Shown here: positions 20,810 to 33,502 of the stretch, in pieces
How positions within the stretch are numbered: position 1 is the first letter of the stretch
Layout: each line of letters opens with the position of its first letter
Source: Ambrosia x helenae
Taxonomy: Eukaryota; Streptophyta; Magnoliopsida; Asterales; Asteraceae
NCBI GenBank assembly: GCA_030844895.1
Contig: CM061228.1
Coordinates: forward strand, 54,301,081 to 54,365,080
Length of the DNA: 64,000 nt
Direction: 5' to 3'
Notes under the pieces: model-generated
The model's input: only the letters and a program-made list of their open reading frames with translations
Database searches by the model: none
What the model was told of the DNA's origin: nothing
Position numbers and translations under genes: made by a program

Positions 20810-23800
20810 TGTAACAACCGACAAAATTAAGGTAATTCCGTACTAATAAATAAACGCGATTAACGTAATTAACCGTAATTATGTGATGATTATTTAATTG
20901 AGGCCTTAGAAAGATAGAAGTTCCCAAATAATGCATAGGAATGCGTAAGTTTAATAGCAAAGCATGATAGGATCATGCGCAGGCAAAACTATCCGGTATG
21001 GACACTGGCGATTACCCGGTAAAACTTAAATAAGCGAAACGAACTCCGGACACCCGGAATATAAAATAAATAATATTTTCACAAAATATAATGAGTTTTG
21101 GAAACCCAAAGCCATACGTGAAAGCTTATTGTACAAATCTCCCGGTAACGAATAAAGTGCGTGTACCGCACCCGATACGCGCGTAACACGTAATTTCACC
21201 CGGCAAAAGCCGAAATAAATTATCAGTAATTTAACTGGGCAAAATTTAATGAATATTAACGGTATTTTAATATTTAGGTAACCCACGGTTAAAATTCAAG
21301 AAATACCCGGGCGGTACCCGAAAGAAAGTAACTTAAACATATTATGGAGAAGTATTTAGCAAAGTGGACCCCACCAACCACCCTATAGGGGCCGGCCAAG
21401 GGCCCACATGAGTGGAGATTACTTGAGTTTTCTTGTAAATCCATAACATTATTACTAATGATTAGTATGCATGTAAGGTTATTGGGTAGAAGATTAACCA
21501 ACACATCTCTCCCTCTCTCTCTCTCTAAAAACTCGGCCCAAGCACCCTCTAAATCCCCAAGATTTTCAAATATCTTCACAAATCTTCCATAATATTACAC
21601 CAAAGATCTCTAACCAATCCTAGCAAGATACACTTGATCCTTTGAAGATTAAGAGAGATAATATAATCACTTGGATGAACACTTGAAGAAATCACAAAAA
21701 CTCTTCCCCTTTTTCTTCTCTTGGCCGTAGGTTTGCACCACCCCACCAACATCTCTCTTTCAATTTTCATACCTCTAAATCATCTCTAGATCATCATTAT
21801 TCAAAACCCCTTTTGTGTGTTCAAGAGCTTGGAGCATAACCCACTTGGAAGAACACATTAAACCTCACCCAAATCCAAGATCTTTGTCTTCCCTAGCCTT
21901 GAGCTAGTAGTAAGTCTTACATTGTTTTATTACTTGAATGTTCATATTTGTGCTATGAAAGCAAGTTGTACATTATTGGGTAATAAAATAGATTTGATAA
22001 AGATAATGGGTTTTGTTAAAATAAAAATGGAAGAATAATAATAACATTGATGAATCTTAGATTTATATTAATAAATGTAATGTTTGAAGAAATGATGATG
22101 AAATACACATACACTTGAGAAAATGATGATTTGGATATATTTAATGAGAAGGACTTGAATGAGATGAAGATGATTTTAATCATCATAGGATGATATAATA
22201 ATGCCAAAAAGATATTAAAATGGGTTAGAAAGTCATAGGTGAAAAAGTCCCATCTTCAAAGTCCACTCACTTGGATGAGTGAAAAATGGATATTTTGGAT
22301 AAAAATATGGAATAAACATGTTAATGACATCTAGGATGGATTAGAAGATCATTAAAAGTGAAAAGAAGTAAAAACAACTAAGCATTAAGAAAATGGTTCT
22401 TCAAAGTCCACTAAAGTGGAAGAAAAATGTTAACTTTGAAAGATAGGGTGAAGAAATGCAACAAGTATAAGTTAAAGGACTAATATGGCAACTTTGGAAG
22501 TTGAGGGACTAAAATAAATATTTTGGAAACTATTAGTCCAAAAACACAATAATGGAAAGATTGGTGTCAAAAAGTGTAAGTAATAATTTTACAAGGTAGA
22601 TTTGGTAAATACTAGTAGCATACTTGGGCATTTTATGTAAAAGGTATATTTTTATAAAATGGAAGTTTTATAAAAATAAAAGGAGTAACGCAAGTATTTT
22701 ATAAGATAAGATTTCATAAAATAAAGACTTGGGAAGACTTGTACAAAAATAGGATACTTTTATATAAATGGGAATATAAAAGTATCGGAAACATTTTTAG
22801 TAACAAGTTGGGCAAGTCGGGCTAAAACGTACAAAGTATATTTTTCCAAGAAATAAACGTTCGGAATCGGAAATAGGAACAATACTTCCATGAGAACGCG
22901 CAACGGAAATAAATGCGAAAAACGCTAACTAACGAACTTAGTTACACGAACCAACGTAAACGGTCATACAAGAAAGATGCCATTACGACAGAGATAAAAA
23001 TATACATATATATTTTAAGAAAGTAAAATATATATAACAAGGGTGAAACGTGCGACGCACTTTCCCAAGTGTAGAAAGAATATTCGTGGGAAAGGAGAAA
23101 CATAACGTAACAAGTTAAAAACGCTAAACGACACATGAACTTAACAAGTAGTATCCACGCGATGGTATATGTACATATACTCGTTTTCGACGAAATTCTA
23201 GTATATCTATTTGAATGGGAAAATAGATATGCGAGAAGGAAAAACCGAGACGAGTAGGTAAAATATATCTACGAACGCGCGAATACCGACAAGATCCTAG
23301 TACATTTATTTAAATGGGAAAATAAATGTATGGTGTGGTAAGTCTAGTCGGGCGTTAAGATTATGTGGCCAAACGACAAGAACTTAGCATATTTATTTAA
23401 ATGGGAAAATAAATATGTGGCAAAGTGAGTCGGGTCGGATAATAATAAATCACATTATATCGAGCGAAACGATCCTAAGTATAATTATTTAAATGGGAAA
23501 ATAATTATACATTGGGTAGAGTCGTGTCGAGTATGACATTGTACAAGTCATAAAGAATATTAATGAGAATAATATATGACTTGTAAGGAAAGGGTAATCC
23601 ATCGCCATTGAACCTAGGATACGAAACTATTAAACGGGAATTGGGATAAAGACGTGGTCGGGAAGTTGGGTGTACAACTTGCCAAGGCACATACACCATA
23701 GGTGTAAGTGACTTATACGCCTAGAACCTTTGTAGGTGCGGGATCACAAACTTTACTATTTTCTTCTTTGAGCCGAGCACAGTTACAGGTGAGTCTCACG

Positions 23801-24541
23801 GCCCCATTTCTAAACTATTTAACGTTTTTACGGGGGAAAGATATGTTGGGATTGTATGACGGGTTGGATACTTGAGTAAAGATCGCCACTCGGGGTTGAG
23901 ACCTCCCCACTATAATCATTAATTCAGGAAAGAGAAACCAAAGGAATATTTGGATAGTACTATTGGTGCCTGACAAGGCCCACCCCTAATCGATAGCGTC
24001 GATTATGCATCGGCGTATGCCTGGGGTGCACGTATTCTGAAATAAAGTCGTAGGAATACCGAGTAACGACTTGGGGCGGGGCATTATTAATTGTCTTGGT
24101 TTGGTTATAGGCTCGAGTAAATAGTAGGACTTTGCAACTCCTATAAATGTCATAACAAGGATATTCCCACTTTATAAAGATTTATTACATTAAAACCTGT
24201 GAACTCACCAATATTTATATATTGACGATTTTCAAACATATCTTTCAAGTAATTGAATGATGGAAGTTAGCATGGCGAGCAGGGTCGGGGATATCTCCAA
24301 GTTGGGCGTTGGGAATGTCATAAAAGGGTCTCGTCTCTTTATTCCATGGACTTAGGGATAAAGGGAGGAGCCTCCTTATTAATTTCAAAAACAATTTATA
24401 ATTATGTACGGATAATTTGACATGATTATTAGCATTGAATAAATGCCCGTTTCTTTAATTACTATTGTGGTTTGCATTAATCTTGGCTTAATACTTTTGA
24501 ACCGTCGCGCCACGTGTTTCCGCCATAGGCGTGGTGTGACA
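20810..24541 (+). repeat. Gypsy 3' LTR (3.7 kb)
   Basis: Begins TGTAACAACCGACAAAATTA and ends GGTGTGACA; 3732 bp. A close relative of the whole left 3.1 kb is found at 59987-63129. It contains a CT-rich stretch (21508-21526) of the kind found in transcribed leaders, and from about 22640 to 23590 a row of hairpins described separately. There are no real coding frames; the small open frames are unconserved. Confidence 0.92.
22644..23585 (+). repeat. Hairpin array with a shared loop in the gypsy LTR
   Basis: Perfect inverted repeats: 22753-22786 (13 bp stem GATACTTTTATAT), 23203-23230 (ATATCTATTT), 23301-23330 (TACATTTATTT), 23388-23417 (CATATTTATTT) and 23479-23510 (GTATAATTATTT), all with the 8 base loop RAATGGGA. 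23542-23585 has stem TACAAGTCATA and AATGAGA inside the loop; 22644-22679 is a related one with loop TGGAAG. The four from 23203 to 23510 sit in a diverged tandem unit of about 90 bp that begins with CGACAAGATCCTAG-like sequence. Confidence 0.85.
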
Positions 24542-24576
24542 TAGTATACTAACATTAATTCTGTTTTTATTTAGAT

Positions 24577-26261
24577 AACTCCACATCGACACCCTTATCT
24601 GATTTATCAAATGGTACGTGACACTTTGATAAATAAATTAGTATAAAAATTTTTTTTACAAATTTTTGTATTTCTCTTAAGTGGACATGTTTGTATACAG
24701 TCGAATTTAATATTTCTGTTAGAGGAAAACGTATGAATGCAGCTTTGGAGAAGTGTACGAGCTCAAGTAATACGAGTGATAAAGATAAGTGTACGATTCC
24801 CATAAAATGTTGTTGTTATGTGAAAAATAATGTTATTTCGGTAATCAACTAACATAATCTTATTTCTCTAATCATTATTAATGGAGTAGTAGAATGCCGT
24901 AAACGTAGAAAAGAAATATTGGATTCTAAAAGGAAAAACGTTAAAAATTCAGCTTCAAATGATGTTGCAATGGAGACAGATATTGAAATGAATACATCCC
25001 TAGACATAAGTAAGTTTTTAGTAAATTACACAACATTCCATTTAGATTTTTCAACACAATTTATTACATGTTGTATCTAATTGTAATTATTATTGTATTT
25101 CAGCGTGCACGTTAACAACACCTTTGTCTAATATAACAAATGGTATTTTATATTTTATTGATATGTATTTAAACAAATAATGTTTACAAGAATACTGATA
25201 TACATTACTTATATTGTTTTATACATCAGTAAATGTACAGAACTCTGTTGACCTTTCCCAAGACATATCACCTCTATCAAATGGAAAATAAAATGCTTAT
25301 AGTGGTAATTTTTATGCCTTTATACATTTTCATAAATTTGTTTATGAAATTTTATATTAGTGTCAAATTCTTTATAACATTTTTTTCACCAAGGAAACCT
25401 TCCACATAACTTCATGATTAATTCACAAGATCAATTTCTAAGAAGAAAAAATCATTTGGATTCCATAACGCGTGGTAAACAACATGAAAATTTAACTTCA
25501 CAACATCATTTGGATATTGGTAGCACACTTGGTAACTTTCTACCATAGTTGTCAAAAGCGCGCCTAGGCGCGCCTAGGCTCGAGGCACACCAAGTGCGCT
25601 TCGCCCTGTGAGGCGTGCGCCTAGGCACTGAGGCGCACTATCAGGGTTGTTTTCAGGCTGATTTCCGGCCGAATTCAGGCTAAAAGTTGCATAAACCTCT
25701 AAAACATTCTAAAGGAGTCATAAACAAGTCATAAACAACCCTAAAACATCCTAAAGTGGCCCTAAACAAGATCAAAACATCTCTAAAATCCCTAAAAAAT
25801 GTATTTTATACTATGCGCCTAATTATAAAAAGCCCTCGTTTTTTATGCGCCTTGCGCCTAGGCTCCGGGCTCGGCCTGTACGCCTTAAGTGCGCCTAGGC
25901 GCTTTGACAACTATGCTTTCTACTATTCGACTATTAATTTACTTTTTTTATTTCATTAACTTTAACTATTTGAGTATAATTCATGACACAAACCGTTTAC
26001 ATTTGTTTCTTTAGGATCTTCCAATTTTAGGTCGCCGTTATCTAACGTAACACATCATCAAGTTGGTTCAAATACCAATAATCGTTCAAAGGCTAATGTG
26101 AATAACCCAAATGTTACTTCAAAATACGATTCATCAAACACGAATCGTAAACGTCGTAATCGTTCTACTCTTACTCCCGTACGCATGTCTGACTTATCTG
26201 GATGTTTAGATGAAAATATTGGATCAAGTGTTGCCAACAATGTAAAAGGAGTTTCTAAAGG
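24577..26261 (+). pseudogene. Helitron N-terminal micro-exons
   Basis: Short coding-like segments separated by AT-rich intron-like sequence with GT and AG ends: 24577-24613 (TSTPLSDLSNG), about 24886-25013 (RKRRKEILDSKRKN, basic), 25104-25142 (TLTTPLSNITNG), about 25231-25287 (VDLSQDISPLSNG), about 25394-25474, and 26014-26261 (SPLSNVTHHQ, then basic RKRRNRSTLTPVRMSDLSG). A PLSN-type motif recurs near exon ends, suggesting exon duplication. Basic clusters could bind DNA or direct nuclear import. I cannot fix all boundaries by eye. Confidence 0.5.
25544..25915 (+). mobile_element. hAT-type MITE inside a Helitron intron
   Basis: 372 bp with terminal inverted repeats of about 25 bp, CATAGTTGTCAAA(A)GCGC at the left and its complement at the right. 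It is flanked by the perfect 8 bp duplication CTTTCTAC (25536-25543 and 25916-25923), the size typical of hAT transposition. Unusually GC-rich ends with repeated GCGCCTAGGCGC. There is no transposase coding sequence. Confidence 0.88.
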
Positions 26262-26338
26262 TATGACTAACACACGTTATTATTATTTGTTGTATAATTA
26301 TAATATAGTTAGGTATTAATATTTTTGTATTTTATAGA

Positions 26339-28714
26339 TTACCTAGACCATGGAGACCAAGACGTTATATGTCATGAATGTAATGCACGGTTATGGTCAG
26401 CTGAAGCTGATAGAGGATCAAACAGTAAAAATAAAACAAGCTTCTCTCTATGTTGTTCTTATGGAAAGATTTTACTTCCTCCATTTAAGGAACCTCATGT
26501 CAGTTATAAAAAATATTTAATGGTGTTGATGCTCTTAGTAATTTTTTTTCTACCTAACATTCAACGATTCAATTCAATGTTTTCATTCACGTCGATGGGT
26601 GGAAGAATGGATTCTTCTATAAATAAAGGCAAAGCACCATTTGTGTATAGAATAAGTGGTGAGAGTTACCATGTTCTGGGTGATATGTTACCTACAGATG
26701 GACAAAAACCAGTTTTCTCACAACTATACATATATGATACTCAGAATGAAGTCTCCAATAGAATTAATATTGTTGGGTATGTGTTTCCTACCTTTGTATT
26801 AAAATATGTACATTTTAAAATATGTTTTGTTTTGTGTATACATTATTTAATAACTAATATAATTATTTTCTGTTTAGTTCATCAAGCAATGAATCTGTTG
26901 GAGATAAAGAGACTGAAATTCAAATTGTTAACTATTTGAAAACAATGTTTGATGAGACGAACTCCTTGGTCAAAAACTAAAGAATGGCTAGAGATTGTTT
27001 TCATGAAAATCCTAACGTAGAACTCAAGCTACGTTTAAAAGGGGAGAGGAAAATGACGGTAGGACCTACAACCTACCGACAGCTTCTGAAGTTGCTGCCT
27101 TGATAGTTGGAGATCTTGACGATGATACGGACAGGCGAGATATTATTGTTCAGGCCATAACAGGAAAACTTCAACGAATTAGTGAATTACATCCTTCATA
27201 TCTTGCTCTTCAATATCCTTTGTTGCTGCCTTTTGGTGATGATTGCTATAGAATTGATATTCTCCATAAAAATGAAACTTTACCAACACAAACTTTATCA
27301 TCAGTCACTACTGATAAAGATACGCGTCCAAATATAGAAAATGCAAGTTCAAGTTCATCTACAGAAAAGAAAACGCGTAAAAATACAACAATAAGGGAGT
27401 TTTTTGCTTATAGATTACAAGATAGGAGTAATGAATTCTCACTAATTCTGAATGCAAGGCGTCTTTTGCAACAATTTATTGTTGATGCTTATACTATGAT
27501 AGAGAGGGAAAGATTAAATTACATAAAGGGCAAGCAAAACATTCTCTGTAGTGAGACTGTAGAGAATATCAACAAGGAAATAACAAAAGGAAATACAGAT
27601 GCCTCAACTATTGGTCAACGTGTTATCCTTCCATCTTCTTTCACTGGTGGCGCTAGATATATGATGCAAAATTATCTTGACGCCATGGCAATTTGTAAAT
27701 GGTATGGATATCCGGATTATTTCATCACATTTACATGTAATCCCAAATGGCCCGAGGTTAGGAGATATCTTAATCAAGGCACTCTTAACGCATAAGACAG
27801 GCCAGATATCTTATGCAGATTGTTCAAGATAAAACTTGACTGCATCATGAAAGACCTTAAGGATAAAGAGTTATTTGGAGCTGTTCAAGCAGGTAATAAA
27901 TTAATCTAAGTTATATTTTATAGATAGTAATTACAATGTTTATGTTACTTATCTTAAATTGTTGATTATTACTTAATTATATACATTATTAATTTTACAA
28001 ATATTATTATTAATATTGTACTTTTTTGTTTACGCATATACATTTACAGTTGTGTATACGGTTGAGTTTCAAAAGCGAGGATTACCCCACGCTCACATTT
28101 GTTTATTTATGACACCTGAACATAAACTCCCAACAGTGGATCATATTGATAAGTTCATCATAGCTGAAATTCTAGATAGAAATGAAGATCCTGAGTTACA
28201 TTCACTTGTAACTGAATTTATGATGCATGGTCCATGTGGTCGAAGTAATCCAAGTTGTCCCTGCATGATTGATGATAAATGTTCAAAGCATTTCCCAAAG
28301 CAGTTTAAGGATGAGACATCTATAGATACTGATGGTTTTCCAGTATATAGAAGAAGGGACAATGGTGTATCAGTTGAAAAATCTGGTGAACATCTAGATA
28401 ACAGACATGTTGTTCCATACAACAAGGTTCTTCTTAAACAATATCAAGCACACATAAATGTTGAGTGGTGGAACCAAGCTAGATCTATTAAGTATTTATT
28501 TAAATACATCAACAAGGGTTCAGATAGAGTAACTCTTAATGTTATTCAAAGCAAAAATATTGCAGGTGAACAAGTAGTAATTGATGAAATAAAACACCAT
28601 TGTGATTGTCGTTATCTATCCGCATGTGAGGTGTGCTGGCGAATATTTCAATATGATATACATTACAGGACACCGCCTGTGATGCGATTGCCATTTCATC
28701 TTCCAGGAGAATAG
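26339..28714 (+). pseudogene. Helitron Rep (HUH endonuclease) region
   Basis: Exon 26339-26775 (DYLDHGDQDVICHECNARLWSAE, a CX2C site, up to a GTATGTG donor), exon from about 26878 through 27892 (LQYPLLLPFGDD, REFFAYRLQDRSNEF, YLDAMAICKWYGYPDYFITFTCNPKWPE), an intron, then exon 28049-28714 (YTVEFQKRGLPHAHICLFM). The HUH metal site is in GLPHAHI (about 28080-28100) and the nicking tyrosine pair in KYLFKYINKG (YxxxY, about 28490-28510); both look intact. Breaks: stop near 26980, TAA 27793-27795 in place of Glu, TAG 28712-28714. Rep would nick the element and carry it by rolling-circle transfer. Confidence 0.82.
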
Positions 28715-31030
28715 AAAGTTTTGTTCGATGCAACCGAAGATATTGACGATGTGCTTTCGAAACCATCAGTCGCTTCATCAATGTTTCTTGGTTGGATGGA
28801 AAAAAAATAAGAAAGATGATAATGCCAGAAAGCTTACTTATATTGAGTTTCCATCATAGTATGTTTGGAAAAGGAAAGAAAGAGTTTGGGAACCAAGACA
28901 AAGGGTAAAGCCAATTGGTCGTATTCATGCGGTTCCCGCTTCAGTTGGTGAAGCTTATTTTCTGAGGATTTTGTTAAACAAGGTTAGAGGACCGAAGTCG
29001 TTTGAGGATATTCTAACAGTTGATGGAAAGCTCCAAAGTTCATTTAGAGATGCATGTTATGCTATGGGTCTTCTGGATGATGATTCAGAATATATTGCAA
29101 CAATAAAAGAAGCATCTTTTGTCGGCTCCGGACCATATTTACGCAAGTTATTTGCCACTTTGCTAGCGTCTAATAGTTTGTCTAGACCGAACTTGGTTTG
29201 GGAAGAAACGTGGAAGGATTTGTCTGATGACATTCTAAGACAGAAAAGGATAGATTCAAATATTCCAAGTGATTAATACGTTAAAACTTTAATATCTTTT
29301 ATGTCATTATATATACTTATGTTTTGTTTTTGTATTAATTATCATTATCATTATAAAATTTTCAGACTTGGTGCTATCTGAAGATCAAATTCAGAATATT
29401 GCTTTACTAGATATTGAAAATTTCTTACTCCGTAATAGCTCCAGTCTTCGACATTTCGCAGGTATGCCGTATCCCGACAATGAGTTAGCACAGACTTTAC
29501 ATAATCTTCTGATCTATGAAGAATTGGGATACAAGACAAACCTGTTACACCAACAATTTCAAAACCAGTTTTGCTCATTAACAGACGAACAAAAGGATGT
29601 TTATCAACGTATCATGAAGGTTGTTGATGAAAAGAATGGAGGTGTATTTTTTATAAATGGTTATGGGGGAACAGGTAAGACATTCTTGTGGAAGACGCTA
29701 TCAGCATCAATAAGATCAAAAGGTAAGATTGTTCTGAATGTTGCTTCGAGTGGTATTTCATCGCTTCTATTGACAGGGGGTAGAACAGCACATTCTAGGT
29801 TTTCGATTCCTATAAATCTTAATCAAGATTCTATGTGCTTCATACCGCCAAATAGTGATAAAGCTCAGTTACTTAAAAAAAACAGATCTGATTATTTGGG
29901 ATGATGCACCGATGATGCACAAACATGCAATTGAAGCATTGGATCGAACCTTAAAGGATGTTTTTAGTATCCCTGATCTTCGTGATACTGAAAACTTATT
30001 TGGGGGCAAGGTTATTGTGTTTGGTGGTGATTTTAGGCAGATTCTACATGTTGTCCAAAATGGAAGCAGACACGATATTGTTAATGCCTCTTTAAGCTCC
30101 TCATATATTTGGCATAAATGTGTTGTTATGAAGTTAACAAAAAATATGAGGTTGCTTTCTGGAAATTGTGAATCCGATGTTGAGGAAACACGAAAGTTTG
30201 CAAACTGGCTTTTAGATATAGGTGAAGGGAAGGTTGCGACTGTAAATGAATTTCAAGATGTTATTCAGATACCTCCTGACTTACTCATCAAAGAATCTTT
30301 GGATCCAGTTTCTGATCTGATAGAATTTGTATATCCGTCTATACTAGATAATATCAATACTCCGGATTACTTTCAAGAAAGAGCAATTTTGGCACCAAAG
30401 AATGAAGTTGTCCACGAAATAAATGATCGATTGCTCTCATTGTTTCCAGGTCAGGAGATTGAATACCTATGTTCAGATAGCGTTTGTCAAACTGAAAATG
30501 TTAAAGAACATTTTGATGAAAGATTGGTCTCACCTGATGTTTTGAATGGTCTAAAGTTATCAGGTATACCAAGCCACCGATTGGTGTTGAAAGTTGGTGT
30601 CCCTATAATGTTACTTAGAAACATTGAGCAAAAAAGCGGTTTGAGTAACGATACAAGGTTGCAGGTTTTAAAGATGGGCAAACGAGTTATAGAAGCAAAA
30701 ATAATTTCAGGTACTAATATTGGTATGCGGACGTTTATCCCCAGAATAAGTTTGTCCTCATCCGATAAGAAGATTCCCTTTAAATTTAACAGGAGACAAT
30801 TTCCCATTTCTTTGTGTTTTGCAATGACAATAATCAAGAGCCAAGGACAGTCTCTATCCAAAGTTAGTTTGTACTTGAAAGATCCTGTTTTTTCACATGG
30901 ACAGCTGTACGTTGCACTGTCAATGGTAACGAGTAGAGATGATCTGAAGATACTAATACTTGATAAAGAAGGTAATGTTAAGAACGAAACTTCAAATGTT
31001 GTATACCAAGAAGTATTTGCAAATTTATGA
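28715..31030 (+). pseudogene. Helitron PIF1-like helicase region
   Basis: 28715-29276 is the linker (EPRQRVKPIGRIHAVPASVGEAYFL), with stops and frameshifts near 28800-28860. An intron of about 90 bp precedes the exon at about 29366. Helicase motif I, GYGGTGKTFLWKTL, is at about 29660-29700. Motif II reads IIWDDAPMM instead of the usual IWDEAPM. Then FGGDFRQILHVV (motif III area), LTKNMRL, and the C-terminal MTIIKSQGQSLSKV and GQLYVALSMVTSRDDLKIL. A frameshift lies in the A-run at about 29873-29881. The end, TGA 31028-31030, looks natural. The helicase would unwind DNA during transposition. Confidence 0.85.
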
Positions 31031-31718
31031 ATGAGTATTATGTATTCAAGCAATATATTTTCTTTTTTAGTGTAATGTAGTTTGTGAAATATGTTTATGT
31101 TCATTACAATTGTCATTTATCTTTTATTGGAGGTTAATACATATTCGTTAATTAAGTTTGTATAAAGTCATCAAATTTAATGATGTTATACTATTACTTA
31201 AATGTATAGTTGTATTTTAGTAAAATATACTGTACAAATCAACTCCTATTATTAATCCTTTTTTAATGTCGGTAAAAACTTTACCACATATATCAAATTG
31301 CATAATGGAAATACCTTAGTTTACTTTATAATCCTTCAAATCATCAACATTAATGATAACATTCGGCTGATTCTCCTCCTTAATCTTGTCTATTATTTTA
31401 CGATCAAGGTATTTTCCATATTTTGTAAAATACATTAACTCAACAAATCCTTTCTATCTTTTTTTAAATCTTTATCGAAGTTAGTTTTCAATCACCGTGT
31501 AATTTGATCTAAAATTAAAATAATATTTTTACTTACCTAATGAATTTTAGCATAATTGCGTAGTGGATTAGTGAATGTTGAACTTTAATACATGGTCTAT
31601 ACAATTATTGAGTATATTCATATTTTAAACAGTTATAACAAACGTTCGTATGTGATTATATTATAATAATTTATAGTGTTTGCAAAACAATATATAAACA
31701 GATACTTTACACATTAAA
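31031..31718 (+). other. AT-rich 3' non-coding part of the Helitron
   Basis: No open frame or repeat that I can support. Its last 18 bases (31701-31718) are the left LINE target duplication; the Helitron continues after the LINE at 37219. Confidence 0.6.
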
Positions 31719-31806
31719 ATCTGTAAATAAAAAATCACCACCTAGGGTTTTCTCTCCGAAAAGTTAGGAGGCGAAGTGGCGGCGAATCGGTTTTTCTTAC
31801 GTTTGC

Positions 31807-33502
31807 ATGGCGGCGAGAGATCGTTTTAAGGTCAATACCTGGTATGATGTACCTACTAGGCATGGTAGAAGGCATAATAACAACCAACAGACGACGATTC
31901 AAGGGGATGGAGTGAAGTTTTTCGTTTCAAACCTTCCGGAAAAGTGTTCGTCTGCAGATCTTAAAGAAGTCTTACAGGGATATGGGGAGGTATTAGGAAT
32001 CTATATTGCGCGTAAATTCTACAAGCTAGGGAAGAGGTTTGGTTTTGCTACTTTTAAAGTTTCTCGGAATAGAGCCGATCTTGAGGAGAGCCTGAAAGAT
32101 GTGTGGATAGGGAGTTATAAATTATTCATCGTACCGGCAAGATTCGTGGATGGTCAAAAGATGTCTGTGGATAAGGGGAAGAGGATTGACGGAGCGGTTC
32201 ATGGTGAGAAGATGTGGAAACCAGTAACCGGAGATGCTGTGCAATCTCAGGATGATGGTCAGGGTGGGTCAGTGGATATGCAGGTGGATAAAACTAAGGA
32301 GGCTACGGTTGATCAGCGATCTTTCAGGGACACTTTGCTCAATAAATCGGTGGATGCTGTGATTCCTGAAGTCATAGCAGATTCGGAAGGAAAAGGATTG
32401 GGAGAGTTGTATGGCAAAGCTATTGTGGGTAAGGTTCATGATTTCAGTATATTATCCTCCATTGATCGGTTAATTAAGGAGGTGTGGAAGAGTTCTTGTC
32501 AGTTAAAGTATATTGGTGGGTTCTATGTGTTGTTGGAGTTGGGCAGTAGAGATGACAGAGATGAGTTCTTTGGGAGGAAGGAGACTTGGCAGGAATGGTT
32601 CTCGTGGGCTGAAATATGGTCTGGTCAATCGTTAATGGTGGATCGTATTGCGTGGTTGAAAGTTTTTGGTCTCCCGTTACATATTGCTGAAACAAAGGTA
32701 TTTGATGATATCGCTGCGACTGTTGGCGAGGTGGTACAGATAGCGCAGTTTCCAGAAACTGATGTGCTTTCCTATGCGTATGTCGGGGTGCTTGCAAAAG
32801 GGGTGGATAGGATCAGGGGTAAGTGTAAGGTGAAATGGAATGATGAATCGTATATGGTTTTAATTGAGGAGGATACAGAGGATTGGGTTCCAGATTGCGT
32901 GATTGATGTTTTGGATGAGGAGGAAACTGTTAGTCCGTGTCCAAACGTGTCTGAAGTTGAGTTTGCTAACGTAGTGGACAGTGCCGTTCCTCAGAAGGTG
33001 CAGGAATGTAGTAATGTGATTCATGTTGAAGATAATGTTCTGAATTCAGCCTCACCTCAATGGGGTCTTTGTTAATAATGTGGTTGGGGATAGAGGCGGT
33101 AAAAGTAGTAAAAGGAAGGGAGGCAAGTATTCTAAAAAGAAAGGCACTTTGCGAAGATCGTGTTCTCCATTGGATAAAGATCGCCCGAAGAAAAGGATTA
33201 GGGAGGATAATGATGATGTGTTTGATATCGATAGATTTATTTTTTCTAACACTGATCATTTGAATGTTGGTTTGTGTAATCCGAGACAGGTGGACGTTCA
33301 GGAGGAGTTTATAACTCCAGACTTGAATACGGATATGGAGGTTGGAACGGAGAATGATGAGGATACTAGTAATGGGGTTCGAAAGGAGGTGGCTGATACT
33401 ATGGTATTTGCTAATGAACTACGGGTGGTCAACATTGACAGGTATGAAAGTGTGATATTGCAAAGTGTAAATGATGAAGGTTTACAAGGGGTTATCCAAT
33501 GA
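31807..33502 (+). pseudogene. LINE ORF1: RRM and DUF4283-like protein
   Basis: ATG 31807 (MAARDRFKVNTWYDV). RRM at residues ~36-110, with RNP2-like FFVSNLP and RNP1-like KRFGFATF. A DUF4283-like region at ~204-315 (GGFYVLLELGSRDDRDEFF, WLKVFGLPLHIAE). Binds element RNA in L1-like plant LINEs. The first frame ends at TAA 33073-33075 after a shift near 33050-33075; the basic, acidic C-terminal part (KRKGGKYSKKKG, KKRIREDNDD) continues in frame 2 to TGA 33500-33502. That TGA overlaps the ATG of ORF2 (ATGA, 33499-33502). No CCHC knuckle seen. Confidence 0.85.

Larger units (their letters stand above)
1..24541 (+). mobile_element. Ty3/gypsy chromovirus (Tekay/Del-like), interrupted by a Copia element
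   Basis: Internal region and 3' LTR of a chromovirus. The order is gag (952-1600), zinc knuckles and protease (1600-2652), RT and RNase H (to 3995), a break caused by the nested Copia element, then the end of RNase H, integrase and a chromodomain-like tail (19236-20775), a polypurine tract and the 3' LTR (20810-24541). The 5' LTR and primer binding site are not in the window; I found no TGGTATCAGAGC-like site before gag. The integrase region LLKVSPWKG, the fingers CX2CX4HX4C and the 3.7 kb LTR fit the Tekay/Del clade. Many stops and frameshifts make the copy non-functional. The pieces before and after the Copia element join across the 5 bp duplication GGAAG, apart from a one-base loss. Confidence 0.9.
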
